Shown in pieces: positions 17,295-27,093 of a DNA stretch of 64,000 nucleotides. The stretch is from Legionellaceae bacterium (GTDB taxonomy: Bacteria; Pseudomonadota; Gammaproteobacteria; Legionellales; Legionellaceae), in NCBI GenBank assembly GCA_029212505.1, contig JARGOS010000006.1, positions 1 through 64,000 on the forward strand, in the 5' to 3' direction. A program made the position numbers and the translations under genes. The notes below the pieces were generated by a model, which worked only from the letters and a program-made list of their open reading frames with translations, was not told the origin of the DNA and searched no databases. Positions within the stretch are counted from its first letter, which is position 1, and each line of letters starts with the position of its first letter.

Positions 17295-17447
17295 CTAATA
17301 CCACATGTTTTGATTTGAGCTGCAATAATCGCAGGTTGAGCAACAGCCAACAGCTGTTAGGTTGTTGCAGGAGCCTTGAGTCGCGCAGCACCCACCTAAA
17401 AACGAGAAACAAACACCCACAAGTAACACATATCGTAATGTTTTCAT
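17295..17447 (-). CDS. Small Cys-rich lipoprotein
   Basis: A 50-aa ORF too short for usual cut-offs, in what would otherwise be a 330-bp gap. ATG at 17447 with AGGA seven bases upstream. Positive n-region (MKTLRY), hydrophobic core (VLLVGVCFSF) and a lipobox LGGC with acylated Cys20, then about 30 residues with six further Cys (CATQGSC, CCSTCDYC). Predicted outer-membrane or periplasmic lipoprotein, possibly metal-binding or disulfide-rich. Unknown function. The remaining gap to 17607 is AT-rich and presumably holds the promoter of the importer genes. Confidence 0.65.
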   Translation of the reverse strand: MKTLRYVLLVGVCFSFLGGCCATQGSCNNLTAVGCCSTCDYCSSNQNMWY

Positions 17448-17607
17448 AAATTATCCTATGCATGTATATTTGTATTTTAAGTATACAATATGTTTTTTAT
17501 ATTGCAAATTTGATGTGTATTTTTTTATAATATCTTGATCTTTTGTGTTTTTGTCGCGATGATGAATAAAGCCTTTTGTGCTCTAAATATAAAAATAAGA
17601 GAGTTGA

Positions 17608-19791
17608 ATGCCAAATGTGCGCTTGATTTCAATCGTATTATTCATGAGCTGCGTGAGCACGTCTTATGCTACGCCTTTGCATGCGGTGATGAATGATCCT
17701 TATCCGACACAAGAGTCATCTGAGAAAATTTATTATAGCTCGTTTACTGAACGTCCAAAAACGTTGGATCCCGCCCGTTCATACGTATCCAATGAGTCGC
17801 TATTTACAGCACAAATCTATGAGCCTATTTTAAAATATGATTATTTAACACGTCCGTATCAACTTGTGCCCCGTACCATAACCAGCGTGCCTGAAGTGCG
17901 GTATTACAATCAAGCGGGTGAAATCATAGAACAAAGTCGTATAGATGCAACCAACGTTGCTTACAGTATTTATACGGTTCATGTAACGCCCGGTATTTTA
18001 TACCAACCCCACCCAGCCTTTGCTAAAACAGCAACAGGAGCATTTGAATATTATCCATTACCCCCTCGTTTTTTGAAAAAGCATGCGATAAAAACATTGG
18101 CTGACTTTAAGCATGTGGGAACGCGTGAGCTTACGGCCGAAGATTATGTGTACGAAATTAAGCGTATTGCGAATCCTGCTGTCAATTCGCCGATTTATGG
18201 CCTCATGAGCGAATATATTCTGGGTTTAAATACGTATGGCGACAAATTACCTCAAAGAGGCCATGTGTCCGGGTATTTAGATTTGCGGGATTATCCTTTG
18301 GAAGGCGCTTATGCGCTTGATCGTTATACGTATGAGGTGCGTCTTAAAGGCCAGTATACGCAATTTATGTTTTGGCTCGCGATGCCTTTTTTTGCACCTA
18401 TACCTTGGGAAGCGGATCGCTTTTATGCTCAAGAAAGTATGGCGGATCATAATTTAAGTTTTGGCTGGTATCCCGTTGGAACAGGGCCGTTTATGCTGGT
18501 TGAAAATAACCCAAGCCGCCGCATGGTTCTGAAAAAAAATCCAAATTACCGTGATATGTTTTATCCAACGCATGGTTCAGAGAGCGACAAAGCTAAAGGC
18601 TTTTTAAAAAATGCCGGTCAACCCGTGCCGTTTATTGATCAAGCGGTTTATACCCTTGAAAAAGAAGCTATTCCGCGCTGGATTAAATTTTTACAAGGCT
18701 ATTATGATTTTTCGGGATTAACTGCTGATAGCTTTGATTCAGCCATTCAAATTACACGTGAAGGTGAGCCGGTGCTCACGCCCGAGATGAAGCAGCGCGG
18801 TATTCGTTTGACTGAAGTCAATGAACCAACGATTCAGTATCTTGGCTTTAATATGCTCGATCCTGTGGTGGGAGGCTACAGTGAACGTGCAAAAAAATTA
18901 AGGCAAGCGATCTCGATTGCCATTGATTATAACGAGCATATTGCCATTTTTTTAAACGGTCGTGGTGTGGCTGCCCAAGGTCCTATTCCACCCAGTATTT
19001 TTGGGCACCTGGAAGGAAAAGATGGGCTTAATCCTTATGTGTATACCTGGGGCGAGCATGGGATGACACGTCGTCCAATTGAAGAGGCCAAGGCTTTGAT
19101 GATTGAGGCGGGATATCCCGGTGGTCGTGATCCTAAAACCGGGCAGGCGCTTATTTTGCATTATGATGTGGCATCCACCGGCGGTCCTGAAGAAAAAGCC
19201 TCGCTTAATTGGATGCGTAAACAATTTAAAAAACTAGGGATTGCACTGGATGTGCGTGCAACCCATTTCAATCGTTTTCAGGAAAAAGTACAGGCAGGAA
19301 ATGCCCAGATATTTACCTGGGGTTGGATAGCTGATTATCCCGATCCAGAAAATTTTATGTTTTTATTTTATGGCCCAAATGCACGCCATCCGTATGGCGG
19401 CGAAAACGTGAGTAATTATCATAACCCAGCGTATGATAAGCTATTTTTAGCCATGAAAAACGAGCCCAATGGCCCTAAACGTCAAGCTTTGATTGATCAA
19501 ATGCTCGAGATGATTCGACGCGATGCTCCTTGGGTGTTTGGATTGCATGGTAAAAGCATGATGTTGAGTCAGCAATGGACTTCCCCGATGAAATCAGATT
19601 TATTAGTCGATGATATTTTAAAATACATTGATATTGATGTGCCTGAGCGTAATCGTTTGCGTGCGGCATGGAATCAACCGATGTGGTGGCCTCTCGGTTT
19701 GTTTGTGTTGTTGGGGCTTTTATTTTTACTTCCGTTTGTGCATGCTTACGCTAAACAACAACGGCGTGCTGCTTTGAGAATGCAATCATGA
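17608..19791 (+). CDS. ABC importer extracellular solute-binding protein, family 5, membrane-anchored
   Basis: 727 aa. Signal sequence (ISIVLFMSCVSTSYA), then a long SBP_bac_5 domain: KTLDPARSYVSNES, PVGTGPFMLVENNPSRRMVLKKNPNYR, LRQAISIAIDYNEHI and WIADYPDPENFMFLFYGPNA. Family members bind oligopeptides, and this extra-long YejA-like form may bind larger or modified peptides. Unusual: the C-terminus ends in a transmembrane helix (WWPLGLFVLLGLLFLLPFVHAYA), so the binding protein is tethered. First gene of an operon whose ORFs overlap by ATGA. Confidence 0.9.
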   Translation: MPNVRLISIVLFMSCVSTSYATPLHAVMNDPYPTQESSEKIYYSSFTERPKTLDPARSYVSNESLFTAQIYEPILKYDYLTRPYQLVPRTITSVPEVRYYNQAGEIIEQSRIDATNVAYSIYTVHVTPGILYQPHPAFAKTATGAFEYYPLPPRFLKKHAIKTLADFKHVGTRELTAEDYVYEIKRIANPAVNSPIYGLMSEYILGLNTYGDKLPQRGHVSGYLDLRDYPLEGAYALDRYTYEVRLKGQYTQFMFWLAMPFFAPIPWEADRFYAQESMADHNLSFGWYPVGTGPFMLVENNPSRRMVLKKNPNYRDMFYPTHGSESDKAKGFLKNAGQPVPFIDQAVYTLEKEAIPRWIKFLQGYYDFSGLTADSFDSAIQITREGEPVLTPEMKQRGIRLTEVNEPTIQYLGFNMLDPVVGGYSERAKKLRQAISIAIDYNEHIAIFLNGRGVAAQGPIPPSIFGHLEGKDGLNPYVYTWGEHGMTRRPIEEAKALMIEAGYPGGRDPKTGQALILHYDVASTGGPEEKASLNWMRKQFKKLGIALDVRATHFNRFQEKVQAGNAQIFTWGWIADYPDPENFMFLFYGPNARHPYGGENVSNYHNPAYDKLFLAMKNEPNGPKRQALIDQMLEMIRRDAPWVFGLHGKSMMLSQQWTSPMKSDLLVDDILKYIDIDVPERNRLRAAWNQPMWWPLGLFVLLGLLFLLPFVHAYAKQQRRAALRMQS

Positions 19792-20765
19792 TGGGATATT
19801 TTTTACGGCGTGTGATGTATGCCATGCCTATTCTTATGGGTATTAATGTTTTAACGTTTGCACTGTTTTTTATGGTTAATTCGCCTGATGATATGGCACG
19901 TATGCAATTAGGTCAAAAACATATTACCGAGCAGGCCATCACCGAATGGAAGATTGAGCGCGGGTATGATTACCCGTTATTTTATAATCATGAAGCCCAA
20001 GGCGTGAATAAAATTCGAGATACACTGTTTTTTAAAAAATCATTACGATTGTTTGTGTTTGATTTTGGATTTTCTGATGCAGGACGTGATATCAAGCAAG
20101 ATGTTTCGACACGCATGTGGCCAAGTTTTGCCATTGCCTTGCCTTCGCTGGTGTTGGGTTTGCTTGTGAACATTACGTTTGCCATGCTGATGGTTTTTTT
20201 TAGAGGTACGTATTTAGATTTAAGCGGGGTTATTTTTTGTATTATTCTGATGTCGATTTCGAGTTTATTTTACATCATGGGTGGGCAATATTTGTTTGGA
20301 AAAGTGTTACGGCTTGTTCCTATCTCAGGTTATGATTACGGGTTGAATAGCATCAAATTTATTATTTTGCCGGTGATGGTCTCGGTGATCAGTGGTTTAG
20401 GGGGAGGAGGGCGCTGGTACCGAACGTTGTTTATTGAAGAAATGCATAAAGACTACGTAAAAACAGCCCGTGCAAAAGGGTTGTCTGAACGACGTGTGCT
20501 TTTTCGTCATGTGCTTAAAAACGCCATGCTACCTATTTTAACGGGTGTGGTGGTGATTATCCCGACTTTATTTATGGGAAGCTTGGTGTTGGAATCTTTT
20601 TTTGGTATTCCAGGGCTTGGCAGCTATTTAATCGACGCGATTTATCAGCAAGATTTTGCAATTGTACGTGCGATGGTGTTTTTAGGTTCGGTGTTGTATT
20701 TGCTGGGATTATTATTAACGGATGTTTCTTATGTGTGGCTTGATCCCCGTGTGAGGCTTGCATGA
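19788..20765 (+). CDS. ABC importer permease, OppB/DppB type
   Basis: 325 aa with six predicted membrane helices. N-terminal YFLRRVMYAMPILMGINVLTFALFF is typical of OppB/YejB; the cytosolic coupling motif EEMHKDYVKTARAKGLSERRVLFRHVLKNA is clear. Overlaps the binding-protein stop and the next permease start by ATGA, implying translational coupling. Confidence 0.93.
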   Translation: MMGYFLRRVMYAMPILMGINVLTFALFFMVNSPDDMARMQLGQKHITEQAITEWKIERGYDYPLFYNHEAQGVNKIRDTLFFKKSLRLFVFDFGFSDAGRDIKQDVSTRMWPSFAIALPSLVLGLLVNITFAMLMVFFRGTYLDLSGVIFCIILMSISSLFYIMGGQYLFGKVLRLVPISGYDYGLNSIKFIILPVMVSVISGLGGGGRWYRTLFIEEMHKDYVKTARAKGLSERRVLFRHVLKNAMLPILTGVVVIIPTLFMGSLVLESFFGIPGLGSYLIDAIYQQDFAIVRAMVFLGSVLYLLGLLLTDVSYVWLDPRVRLA

Positions 20766-22126
20766 ACCGTGATTGGCTTTGGAGTGATGGTTGCTTTTTA
20801 GGTATTTTGTTGGTGAGCGTGCTTTGTATATTTTGGAGCATGCGTAAGCCACATCACCGCATGGCATTTAAACGTTTGTTTGAAAAACCGGTGGCTGTGA
20901 GTGCGGCCGTTTTTCTTTCATTTTTTTTAATGATTGGCGTAATCGATTCCATTCCTGAGTCAAAGACTCAAACGCAAGGCCACGTAACACAAGCCATGCA
21001 CCACATGACATTATTGGATAAGGTTCTTGCACCGGTGGGTATCAAAGGTGAAACGACTTACTCAGCGCCGCTAGCACTCACGTCTTATGTCAGTAAAACG
21101 GTTTGGGTCAACGGTGTAGCAGAGCAGCGTTACCCACGTTTGCGTTATCCGTCTGGCAAGTTTAAAAATAAGGCGGATGTCGGTGTATTTTGTGTGCATG
21201 TGATTGAGAAATCCTTATTAGATAGTTTTTTATGGGTGTTTGCTTTTTCGGTGATTGCTTGGGGCGTGCGTCGTGTTTTAACACAAGAAAAAGGCCAGAG
21301 CATGGTGCCCAGCATGTCTTTTTTTTCAGCCTTGGTGACGTTGTTTGTATGCCTAAGCATGGTGCTTATTTTTTATGATATATCACGTGAACTGCATGTG
21401 TTTGGTACCGGAAAAATAGGGCAAGATATTTTTTATCATGCAATCAAAAGTGTACGCACGGGTTTGGTGATAGGGTTGCTAACCACGGTGTTTATGATGC
21501 CTTTGGCGCTTTCGTTGGGTGTGATGTCCGGTTATTTGGGAGGGTGGGTTGATGATGTTGTGCAGTATGTTTATACCACGCTGAGCTCGATACCGGGCGT
21601 GTTGCTGATTACGGCCTCGGTGCTTTCGATACAAACTTATTTAGTTAATCATCCCCATTTGATCTCGAATTTAGCCGATGATGCCGATGCGCGTTTGTTG
21701 GCGTTATGTTTTATTTTAGGCCTCACCAGCTGGACGACGTTGTGTCGTTTGATTCGTGCCGAAGTCTTAAAATTACGTGAAATTGATTTTGTATTGGCGG
21801 CCAAAGCGTTAGGCACCAGCCGTTTAAAAATTATGACCAAGCATTTATTACCGAACGTGATGCATATTGTGTTGGTGACCATGGTGTTAGATTTTAGCTT
21901 TTTAGTCTTAGCAGAAGCCGTGCTTGCCTACATCGGTGTGGGCGTTTCGCCCATGACCATCAGTTGGGGAAACATGATTAACGCGGCACGGTTAGAGCTT
22001 TCACGCGAGCCCGTGGTTTGGTGGCCTATTTTGGCCGCGTTTAGTTTTATGTTTATGCTGGTTTTATCCAGCAATGTTTTTGCTGATGCCGTGCGTGATG
22101 CGTTTGACCCACGACAAGAGGGTTAG
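20762..22126 (+). CDS. ABC importer permease, OppC/YejE type
   Basis: 454 aa, longer than standard OppC (~300 aa) because of an N-terminal extension with extra membrane helices and a periplasmic loop, as in YejE-like permeases. Coupling motif IRAEVLKLREIDFVLAAKALGTSRLKIMTKHLLPN and the terminal FDPRQEG are typical. No ATPase gene follows; the next gene is convergent, so the ATP-binding subunit(s) must be encoded elsewhere. Confidence 0.92.
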   Translation: MNRDWLWSDGCFLGILLVSVLCIFWSMRKPHHRMAFKRLFEKPVAVSAAVFLSFFLMIGVIDSIPESKTQTQGHVTQAMHHMTLLDKVLAPVGIKGETTYSAPLALTSYVSKTVWVNGVAEQRYPRLRYPSGKFKNKADVGVFCVHVIEKSLLDSFLWVFAFSVIAWGVRRVLTQEKGQSMVPSMSFFSALVTLFVCLSMVLIFYDISRELHVFGTGKIGQDIFYHAIKSVRTGLVIGLLTTVFMMPLALSLGVMSGYLGGWVDDVVQYVYTTLSSIPGVLLITASVLSIQTYLVNHPHLISNLADDADARLLALCFILGLTSWTTLCRLIRAEVLKLREIDFVLAAKALGTSRLKIMTKHLLPNVMHIVLVTMVLDFSFLVLAEAVLAYIGVGVSPMTISWGNMINAARLELSREPVVWWPILAAFSFMFMLVLSSNVFADAVRDAFDPRQEG

Positions 22127-22137
22127 CTGGCTATCCA

Positions 22138-25100
22138 TCAAAACGTGTTTGATTGACTGTCATCCATGAAATCTTTTTTAAGAATTGAGAGAATTTTTTC
22201 AACCGCTTCCTCGGTGCAAGCGTGCGATAAACCATAATGCATTAACGTGTCGCTTTCTCGTAAATACGATGCAAAATCAGTCAAGTCTTCATGTTTAATC
22301 GGGTCGTCAAAGTTAAAATCACTTCGGCGACTTAAGAAATCAATAAATCCGATTGAAGCAATTGATTGGAGTGCTACTTCATTTTCAGGTTGCACTTTAT
22401 TTGAGTCAAAAAAACGTATGCTTTGTTTTTGTTCAGAAGCAGGATGGATTTGTTTTTCAATATCATCATGTTCAAGTTCAACCTTGGGCTTCATGTTTTC
22501 TGGCTTAACTTTACGACGACTCAAGTCCATTGACATGCAATCCTCGATGACATCTCTGAATATATAAAGGTTAACGATACCCATCAACGTTAGAAAGCCA
22601 TACCAGACAACTTCTGTGACATTGGTATGATGCCCCGCTGTTGAAGCTCCTTTGTGAGGGCGTATCGTGGGTTGTGGCACATCATCCTGACTGGGCGCGA
22701 ATGACGGTGGCACACTGTTCACAGGTTTTGTATACGTGGGTTGTTCGCTAGGACGCGGAGCCGATGCGCCTGAATGCGCACTGGGAGTCTGACTCGGCTG
22801 AATGGATGGCTGTCGCTCCGTCGACGTGGGTTGCAAGGTCGTTGGCACAGAGGGCGGAGACGTTGAAGGCTTCGCCCCTACACTTGGCGCATTTGGTGCA
22901 TTTGAGCCATGTATAGATGGTGCATAGCTAGGCGAAGAGGTGTTTTCGGTATGTGTTTGCTTAGCCGTGGGTTCTGAGCTCGGATGCGGTGTGTGCGTCT
23001 GTGTTGTTTGTGATGTGGTTTCTGATGTAGTTTCTGATGTTGGCATGGCAGTGAACGCCTGGCTTTGTTGTAACGATGGACTTGAAGTTGGCCTGGATGA
23101 AGGTTCGGCGTTTGGCGCAGAACTGGGTGACGATGTTGGGTAGGCGGGCCATCGCTGATGTGTCTGTGATGATACGAGGGTTTGATTACCCGGTATGAAG
23201 TTCGATGTCCAGGGGCTGTTGGTGATGCTTGTTTCGCTCGACATGATAAGATCGCTTGTTCGTACGCTTAAGATATTGAGCATATCTTCATGCCATGAGA
23301 AGCCGGGGGGTAAGTCACCGGGTGATAAGTTCGCTTGGTCAAGAAATAATAAAGCAACACCATCGCCACCCGAAGCAGAATTGATCGCGATCCTGATACC
23401 ACCTTTTACCCAGGTCATACCACTGCATGTATCATGTGTATTGGCGGCGTTGCTTAATCGAACGGCTTTTAAAATATCACCATCCAAACTCAATTTAACG
23501 ACCATCACATCTGCCGAGCTTTGATCAAAACTGGTTGAGTAGCCTGCTGCAAAGATGGCATCATCTTGAATCAAAACATGCGTCAAGCGATCGTCTCCGG
23601 CTCCACTGAGTTCAAGTGCCCAAGAAAGTGTGGTATCGCTCATGCGCGCAATCAAGGCATCAAATCCCCGTTGATCAGTATGTAAAAGGTTGCCGACAAC
23701 AACAGGATTTTGGGTTGTTGGTTCGATAGCAAGTGACGTGCCTACATTCACCTGAATACCTACATCCTTTGGGCGGGTCAGCGTACGCGTGCTGATAACA
23801 TCTCCGTTGGGATTTAAGTGCAAGGTATAGATGTTGGTACCATAACCACGGTTATCTGTTCCACGTCCGAGCATATAAGTTGTGTCATCATGAGGTGAAG
23901 GCACCAGGGATTCAGCTTTGATGCGATGCATTGTATGCGCGTAGGTATTCCCCCAAAGTAAGGCACCTGACGTGGTGTTTAAGGCCGTTGCAATCATTTT
24001 TCCAGTAAGCCAGTCATAGCCTGCCGCGATCATGCTTTGCTTGTCTTGATTACTTGCTACGTCTAAAAATTTAACATTAAGTTTAGGAAGGCTTTGTACC
24101 CAAGATAAAGCGTGATGATCGACATCAAATTTAGAAAGCATAGGCCCATTTTCCGCATCACCCAGTAAGACAAGGTGGTCATCTAACGTGTCTATAGCGA
24201 CATTTTTAGTCCACGAAGGCATGGTGTAACTGGATAAAAGTTCACCTGTAAATTTATGAAAGAAAAAGCAACTGGCTTCAGTTTGTGTTGAATAAGTAGC
24301 ACCACACGCAATGATTTTGTCGTTGAGGCTAACCAAATCATAGGCATAGTTTTTAATGCGGCTATCGCCAATCATGGCTGACCAATCAAGTACGGCATCA
24401 AGTGTTGGTATGCTTGTGGACGGCCATGCACTGGGTTCGCTGGTAGGGTCGCCTGTGGGTAGCCACGTGGGCTCACCTGTGGGTCCAGCGCTTGGGATCC
24501 AGGTTGGGTTGCTTGAAGGCTCGCTGGTCGGTTCGCTTGTAGGCCATCCCGTCGGTCCTGCTGTGGGATACCCACTGGGTAATTCTGAAGGTTCAGATGT
24601 TGGGTAGCCACTGGGCTCGGATGTTGGGTAACTGGTCGGCCATGCACTGGGTCCTGCTGTAGGATACCCACTGGGTAATTCCGAAGGTTCAGATGTTGGG
24701 TAGCCACTGGGCTCAGATGTTGGGTAGCCACTGGGCTCAGATGTTGGGTAGCTGGTCGGCCATGCACTGGGTTCCGCGGTCGGATCACCGGTGGGTAGCC
24801 ATGTGGGCTCACCTGTGGGTCCAGCGCTTGGGATCCAAGTTGGGTTGCTTGAAGGCTCGCTGGTCGGTTCGCTTGTTGGCCATCCCGTCGGTCCTGCTGT
24901 GGGATACCCACTGGGTAATTCTGAAGGTTCAGATGTTGGGTAGCCACTGGGCTCGGATGTTGGGTAACTGGTCGGCCATGCACTGGGTTCGCTGGTAGGG
25001 TCGCCTGTGGGTAGCCACGTGGGCTCACCTGTGGGTCCAGCGCTTGGGATCCAGGTTGGGTTGCTTGAAGGCTCGCTGGTCGGTTCGCTTGTAGGCCATC

Positions 25101-27093
25101 CCGTCGGTCCTGCTGTGGGATACCCACTGGGTAATTCTGAAGGTTCAGATGTTGGGTAGCCACTGGGCTCGGATGTTGGGTAACTGGTCGGCCATGCACT
25201 GGGTTCGCTGGTAGGGTCGCCTGTGGGTAGCCACGTGGGCTCACCTGTGGGTCCAGCGCTTGGGATCCAGGTTGGGTTGCTTGAAGGCTCGCTGGTCGGT
25301 TCGCTTGTAGGCCATCCCGTCGGTCCTGCTGTGGGATACCCACTGGGTAATTCTGAAGGTTCAGATGTTGGGTAGCCACTGGGCTCGGATGTTGGGTAAC
25401 TGGTCGGCCATGCACTGGGTTCGCTGGTAGGGTCGCCTGTGGGTAGCCACGTGGGCTCACCTGTGGGTCCAGCGCTTGGGATCCAGGTTGGGTTGCTTGA
25501 AGGCTCGCTGCTAGGTTCGCTTGTTGGCCATGCACTCGGTCCTGCTGTGGGAGATCCACTGGGTAATTCCGAAGGTTCGGATGTTGGGTAGCCACTGGGC
25601 TCAGATGTTGGATAAGAGGTAGGCCATGCACTGGGTTCGCTGGTAGGGTCGCCTGTTGGCGTAACACTTGGGTCCGACGAAGGGTAACCACTGGGCATGG
25701 CGGAAGGCCAGCTGCTCGGCCAGGCGCTGGGCGATGCCGTTGGAAAACCTGTAGGGTTACCACTTGGATTGCTACTCGGTGAGTTGGTTGATAAAAACTC
25801 AGCTGTAAGTGGGTGTGTTACCGTAATTTCATCTGTAATATCAGTGAAGTTGGTGATTAAGGTGACATCGATAGGAGTGATGCTGCCAGTAATATCATGA
25901 TTAATGATGCCGGCATTATAATTAATGGTAAAATCATTTGTAACGCTATAAAAGCTTAATCCTGAGGGGATATCAGAATCGTCAAGGGTGAAATCGGGGC
26001 CAAATTTAACGGTCATGAATTTATCCTTGTTAAAATCGCCGTTGTAACTTCTAGTCGTACCTGTGTTAACAACTTGGCCCTTTTTGTCTGTGGCTGCTGC
26101 TTTAAAAAAATCCAATTGAGTTCCGGCAAGCATTTCTACATCTTGTCCGTTGAACACGATAGAACCTCTACTACCAGGCGAGCTTGTTAGGCTAAATCCA
26201 GCCGCTACAAATTGATTATCGACAAAAGAACCGCTAAAAAAAGAAGTTGTGCTACTACCCTCAAGTGTTGTTACATTTAAAGTGCTTCCAGTTGTAGCAT
26301 TTAATTGCAGTATGACACCGTTGTTATCTAAGTTCCCGACGGCAAATAGAATGTCGTTTTTTTTGTGAATAGAATTAATTTGGCACTTAATATTAATGCT
26401 TGATTGTAATTCTCGAGCCCAGATTAAACCCCCATTATTATCAATTTTTGCGACAAAAGATTCGCTTGGGCTTCTACTGATGAAACCGCTCGTAACATAA
26501 TTTTTATCATCCGTTTCTAAGATAGCGGTTAGCGAAACAGTGTCTGATATGGGGTATTGGTATCTGAATTTTGATGTGCCGTTGGGATAAATACTCATAA
26601 CCACGGCATCTTTGCCGGCCAGGACTAATGTGTTGTCACTTGAAGCAAGTATACCCGAAAATTCAGTAGCTTCTGGTAGCCCACTTAATTCAAAACTATT
26701 AAGTAAGGTGCCATTTAACGTTGTGCCACATAAAAACCCATGGGTTATTCCTTCCTTGATGATGTGACCTGTAGAAAAAGCAGTCTCATTATACCAAGCC
26801 GAACCCTGAAAATAAGTGCTTGTACCGGCGGCAACTTGGATATTACTTGTAAGTTCACCATCGGAGTTTAATACGATAACCTCGCCATCATAATTGGGAT
26901 GTCCTCTATTATGGTTTCCGGATGCAATAATTGATCCGTCATCAGCGAACGTTATGCTTACCCCCGCATCTTTTTCATTAAGTCTCCCCTGAAGACTTAC
27001 CCAGGAATTGGAATTTGATTGGCTGCTTGTTGTTTTTGGCAATAAAGCAAGCAATCCTAATGCGATTTTTTTTGATGCGCCAAAAAAATCCAT
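22138..27093 (-). CDS. Giant PT-repeat protein with two propeller-like domains, signal peptide and C-terminal membrane anchor
   Basis: About 1651 aa from the ATG at 27093 (AGGA upstream; an ATG at 27126 adds 11 residues before the signal peptide). Order: signal (KIALGLLALLPKTTSSQ); ~400-residue beta-propeller-like domain of 'delta-60/PQQ' style (FADDGSIIASG); ~450 residues of tetrapeptide xxPS/xxPT repeats; a second ~400-residue propeller-like domain (LNDKIIACGATYS); a Ser/Thr/Pro-rich stalk; one transmembrane helix (VVWYGFLTLMGIVNLYIF) followed by basic residues and a ~150-residue charged tail. Topology reads as type I membrane protein. PS/PT repeats of this style are best known from diatoms, brown algae and oomycetes. 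Surface adhesin or host-directed protein is inference. Confidence 0.82.
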   Translation of the reverse strand: MDFFGASKKIALGLLALLPKTTSSQSNSNSWVSLQGRLNEKDAGVSITFADDGSIIASGNHNRGHPNYDGEVIVLNSDGELTSNIQVAAGTSTYFQGSAWYNETAFSTGHIIKEGITHGFLCGTTLNGTLLNSFELSGLPEATEFSGILASSDNTLVLAGKDAVVMSIYPNGTSKFRYQYPISDTVSLTAILETDDKNYVTSGFISRSPSESFVAKIDNNGGLIWARELQSSINIKCQINSIHKKNDILFAVGNLDNNGVILQLNATTGSTLNVTTLEGSSTTSFFSGSFVDNQFVAAGFSLTSSPGSRGSIVFNGQDVEMLAGTQLDFFKAAATDKKGQVVNTGTTRSYNGDFNKDKFMTVKFGPDFTLDDSDIPSGLSFYSVTNDFTINYNAGIINHDITGSITPIDVTLITNFTDITDEITVTHPLTAEFLSTNSPSSNPSGNPTGFPTASPSAWPSSWPSAMPSGYPSSDPSVTPTGDPTSEPSAWPTSYPTSEPSGYPTSEPSELPSGSPTAGPSAWPTSEPSSEPSSNPTWIPSAGPTGEPTWLPTGDPTSEPSAWPTSYPTSEPSGYPTSEPSELPSGYPTAGPTGWPTSEPTSEPSSNPTWIPSAGPTGEPTWLPTGDPTSEPSAWPTSYPTSEPSGYPTSEPSELPSGYPTAGPTGWPTSEPTSEPSSNPTWIPSAGPTGEPTWLPTGDPTSEPSAWPTSYPTSEPSGYPTSEPSELPSGYPTAGPTGWPTSEPTSEPSSNPTWIPSAGPTGEPTWLPTGDPTAEPSAWPTSYPTSEPSGYPTSEPSGYPTSEPSELPSGYPTAGPSAWPTSYPTSEPSGYPTSEPSELPSGYPTAGPTGWPTSEPTSEPSSNPTWIPSAGPTGEPTWLPTGDPTSEPSAWPSTSIPTLDAVLDWSAMIGDSRIKNYAYDLVSLNDKIIACGATYSTQTEASCFFFHKFTGELLSSYTMPSWTKNVAIDTLDDHLVLLGDAENGPMLSKFDVDHHALSWVQSLPKLNVKFLDVASNQDKQSMIAAGYDWLTGKMIATALNTTSGALLWGNTYAHTMHRIKAESLVPSPHDDTTYMLGRGTDNRGYGTNIYTLHLNPNGDVISTRTLTRPKDVGIQVNVGTSLAIEPTTQNPVVVGNLLHTDQRGFDALIARMSDTTLSWALELSGAGDDRLTHVLIQDDAIFAAGYSTSFDQSSADVMVVKLSLDGDILKAVRLSNAANTHDTCSGMTWVKGGIRIAINSASGGDGVALLFLDQANLSPGDLPPGFSWHEDMLNILSVRTSDLIMSSETSITNSPWTSNFIPGNQTLVSSQTHQRWPAYPTSSPSSAPNAEPSSRPTSSPSLQQSQAFTAMPTSETTSETTSQTTQTHTPHPSSEPTAKQTHTENTSSPSYAPSIHGSNAPNAPSVGAKPSTSPPSVPTTLQPTSTERQPSIQPSQTPSAHSGASAPRPSEQPTYTKPVNSVPPSFAPSQDDVPQPTIRPHKGASTAGHHTNVTEVVWYGFLTLMGIVNLYIFRDVIEDCMSMDLSRRKVKPENMKPKVELEHDDIEKQIHPASEQKQSIRFFDSNKVQPENEVALQSIASIGFIDFLSRRSDFNFDDPIKHEDLTDFASYLRESDTLMHYGLSHACTEEAVEKILSILKKDFMDDSQSNTF
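24415..25790 (-). repeat. Coding tandem repeat: 12-bp PS/PT unit in 216-bp higher-order copies
   Basis: Within the giant protein gene. Basic unit is 12 bp (tetrapeptides such as SEPS, GYPT, AWPT, TGEPT-type). A higher-order unit of 18 tetrapeptides (72 aa, 216 bp) repeats almost identically: the same landmark (GGATCCA in the WIPS codons) recurs near 24488, 24829, 25045, 25261 and 25477, i.e. three successive spacings of 216 bp and one of about 340 bp where a copy was expanded. Near-identity at DNA level indicates recent unequal crossing-over and likely length variation between strains. Confidence 0.93.

Noticed and set aside
24372-25763. Long alternative-frame ORF (463 codons) on the minus strand across the PT repeats
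   Set aside because: The repeat unit is a multiple of three bases, so every frame free of stops in one unit stays open; the biologically sensible frame is the one continuous with the signal peptide and propeller domains.
24415-25790. Regularly spaced repeats that could be mistaken for CRISPR
   Set aside because: Units are contiguous, in frame and coding, with no unique spacers and no cas genes nearby.
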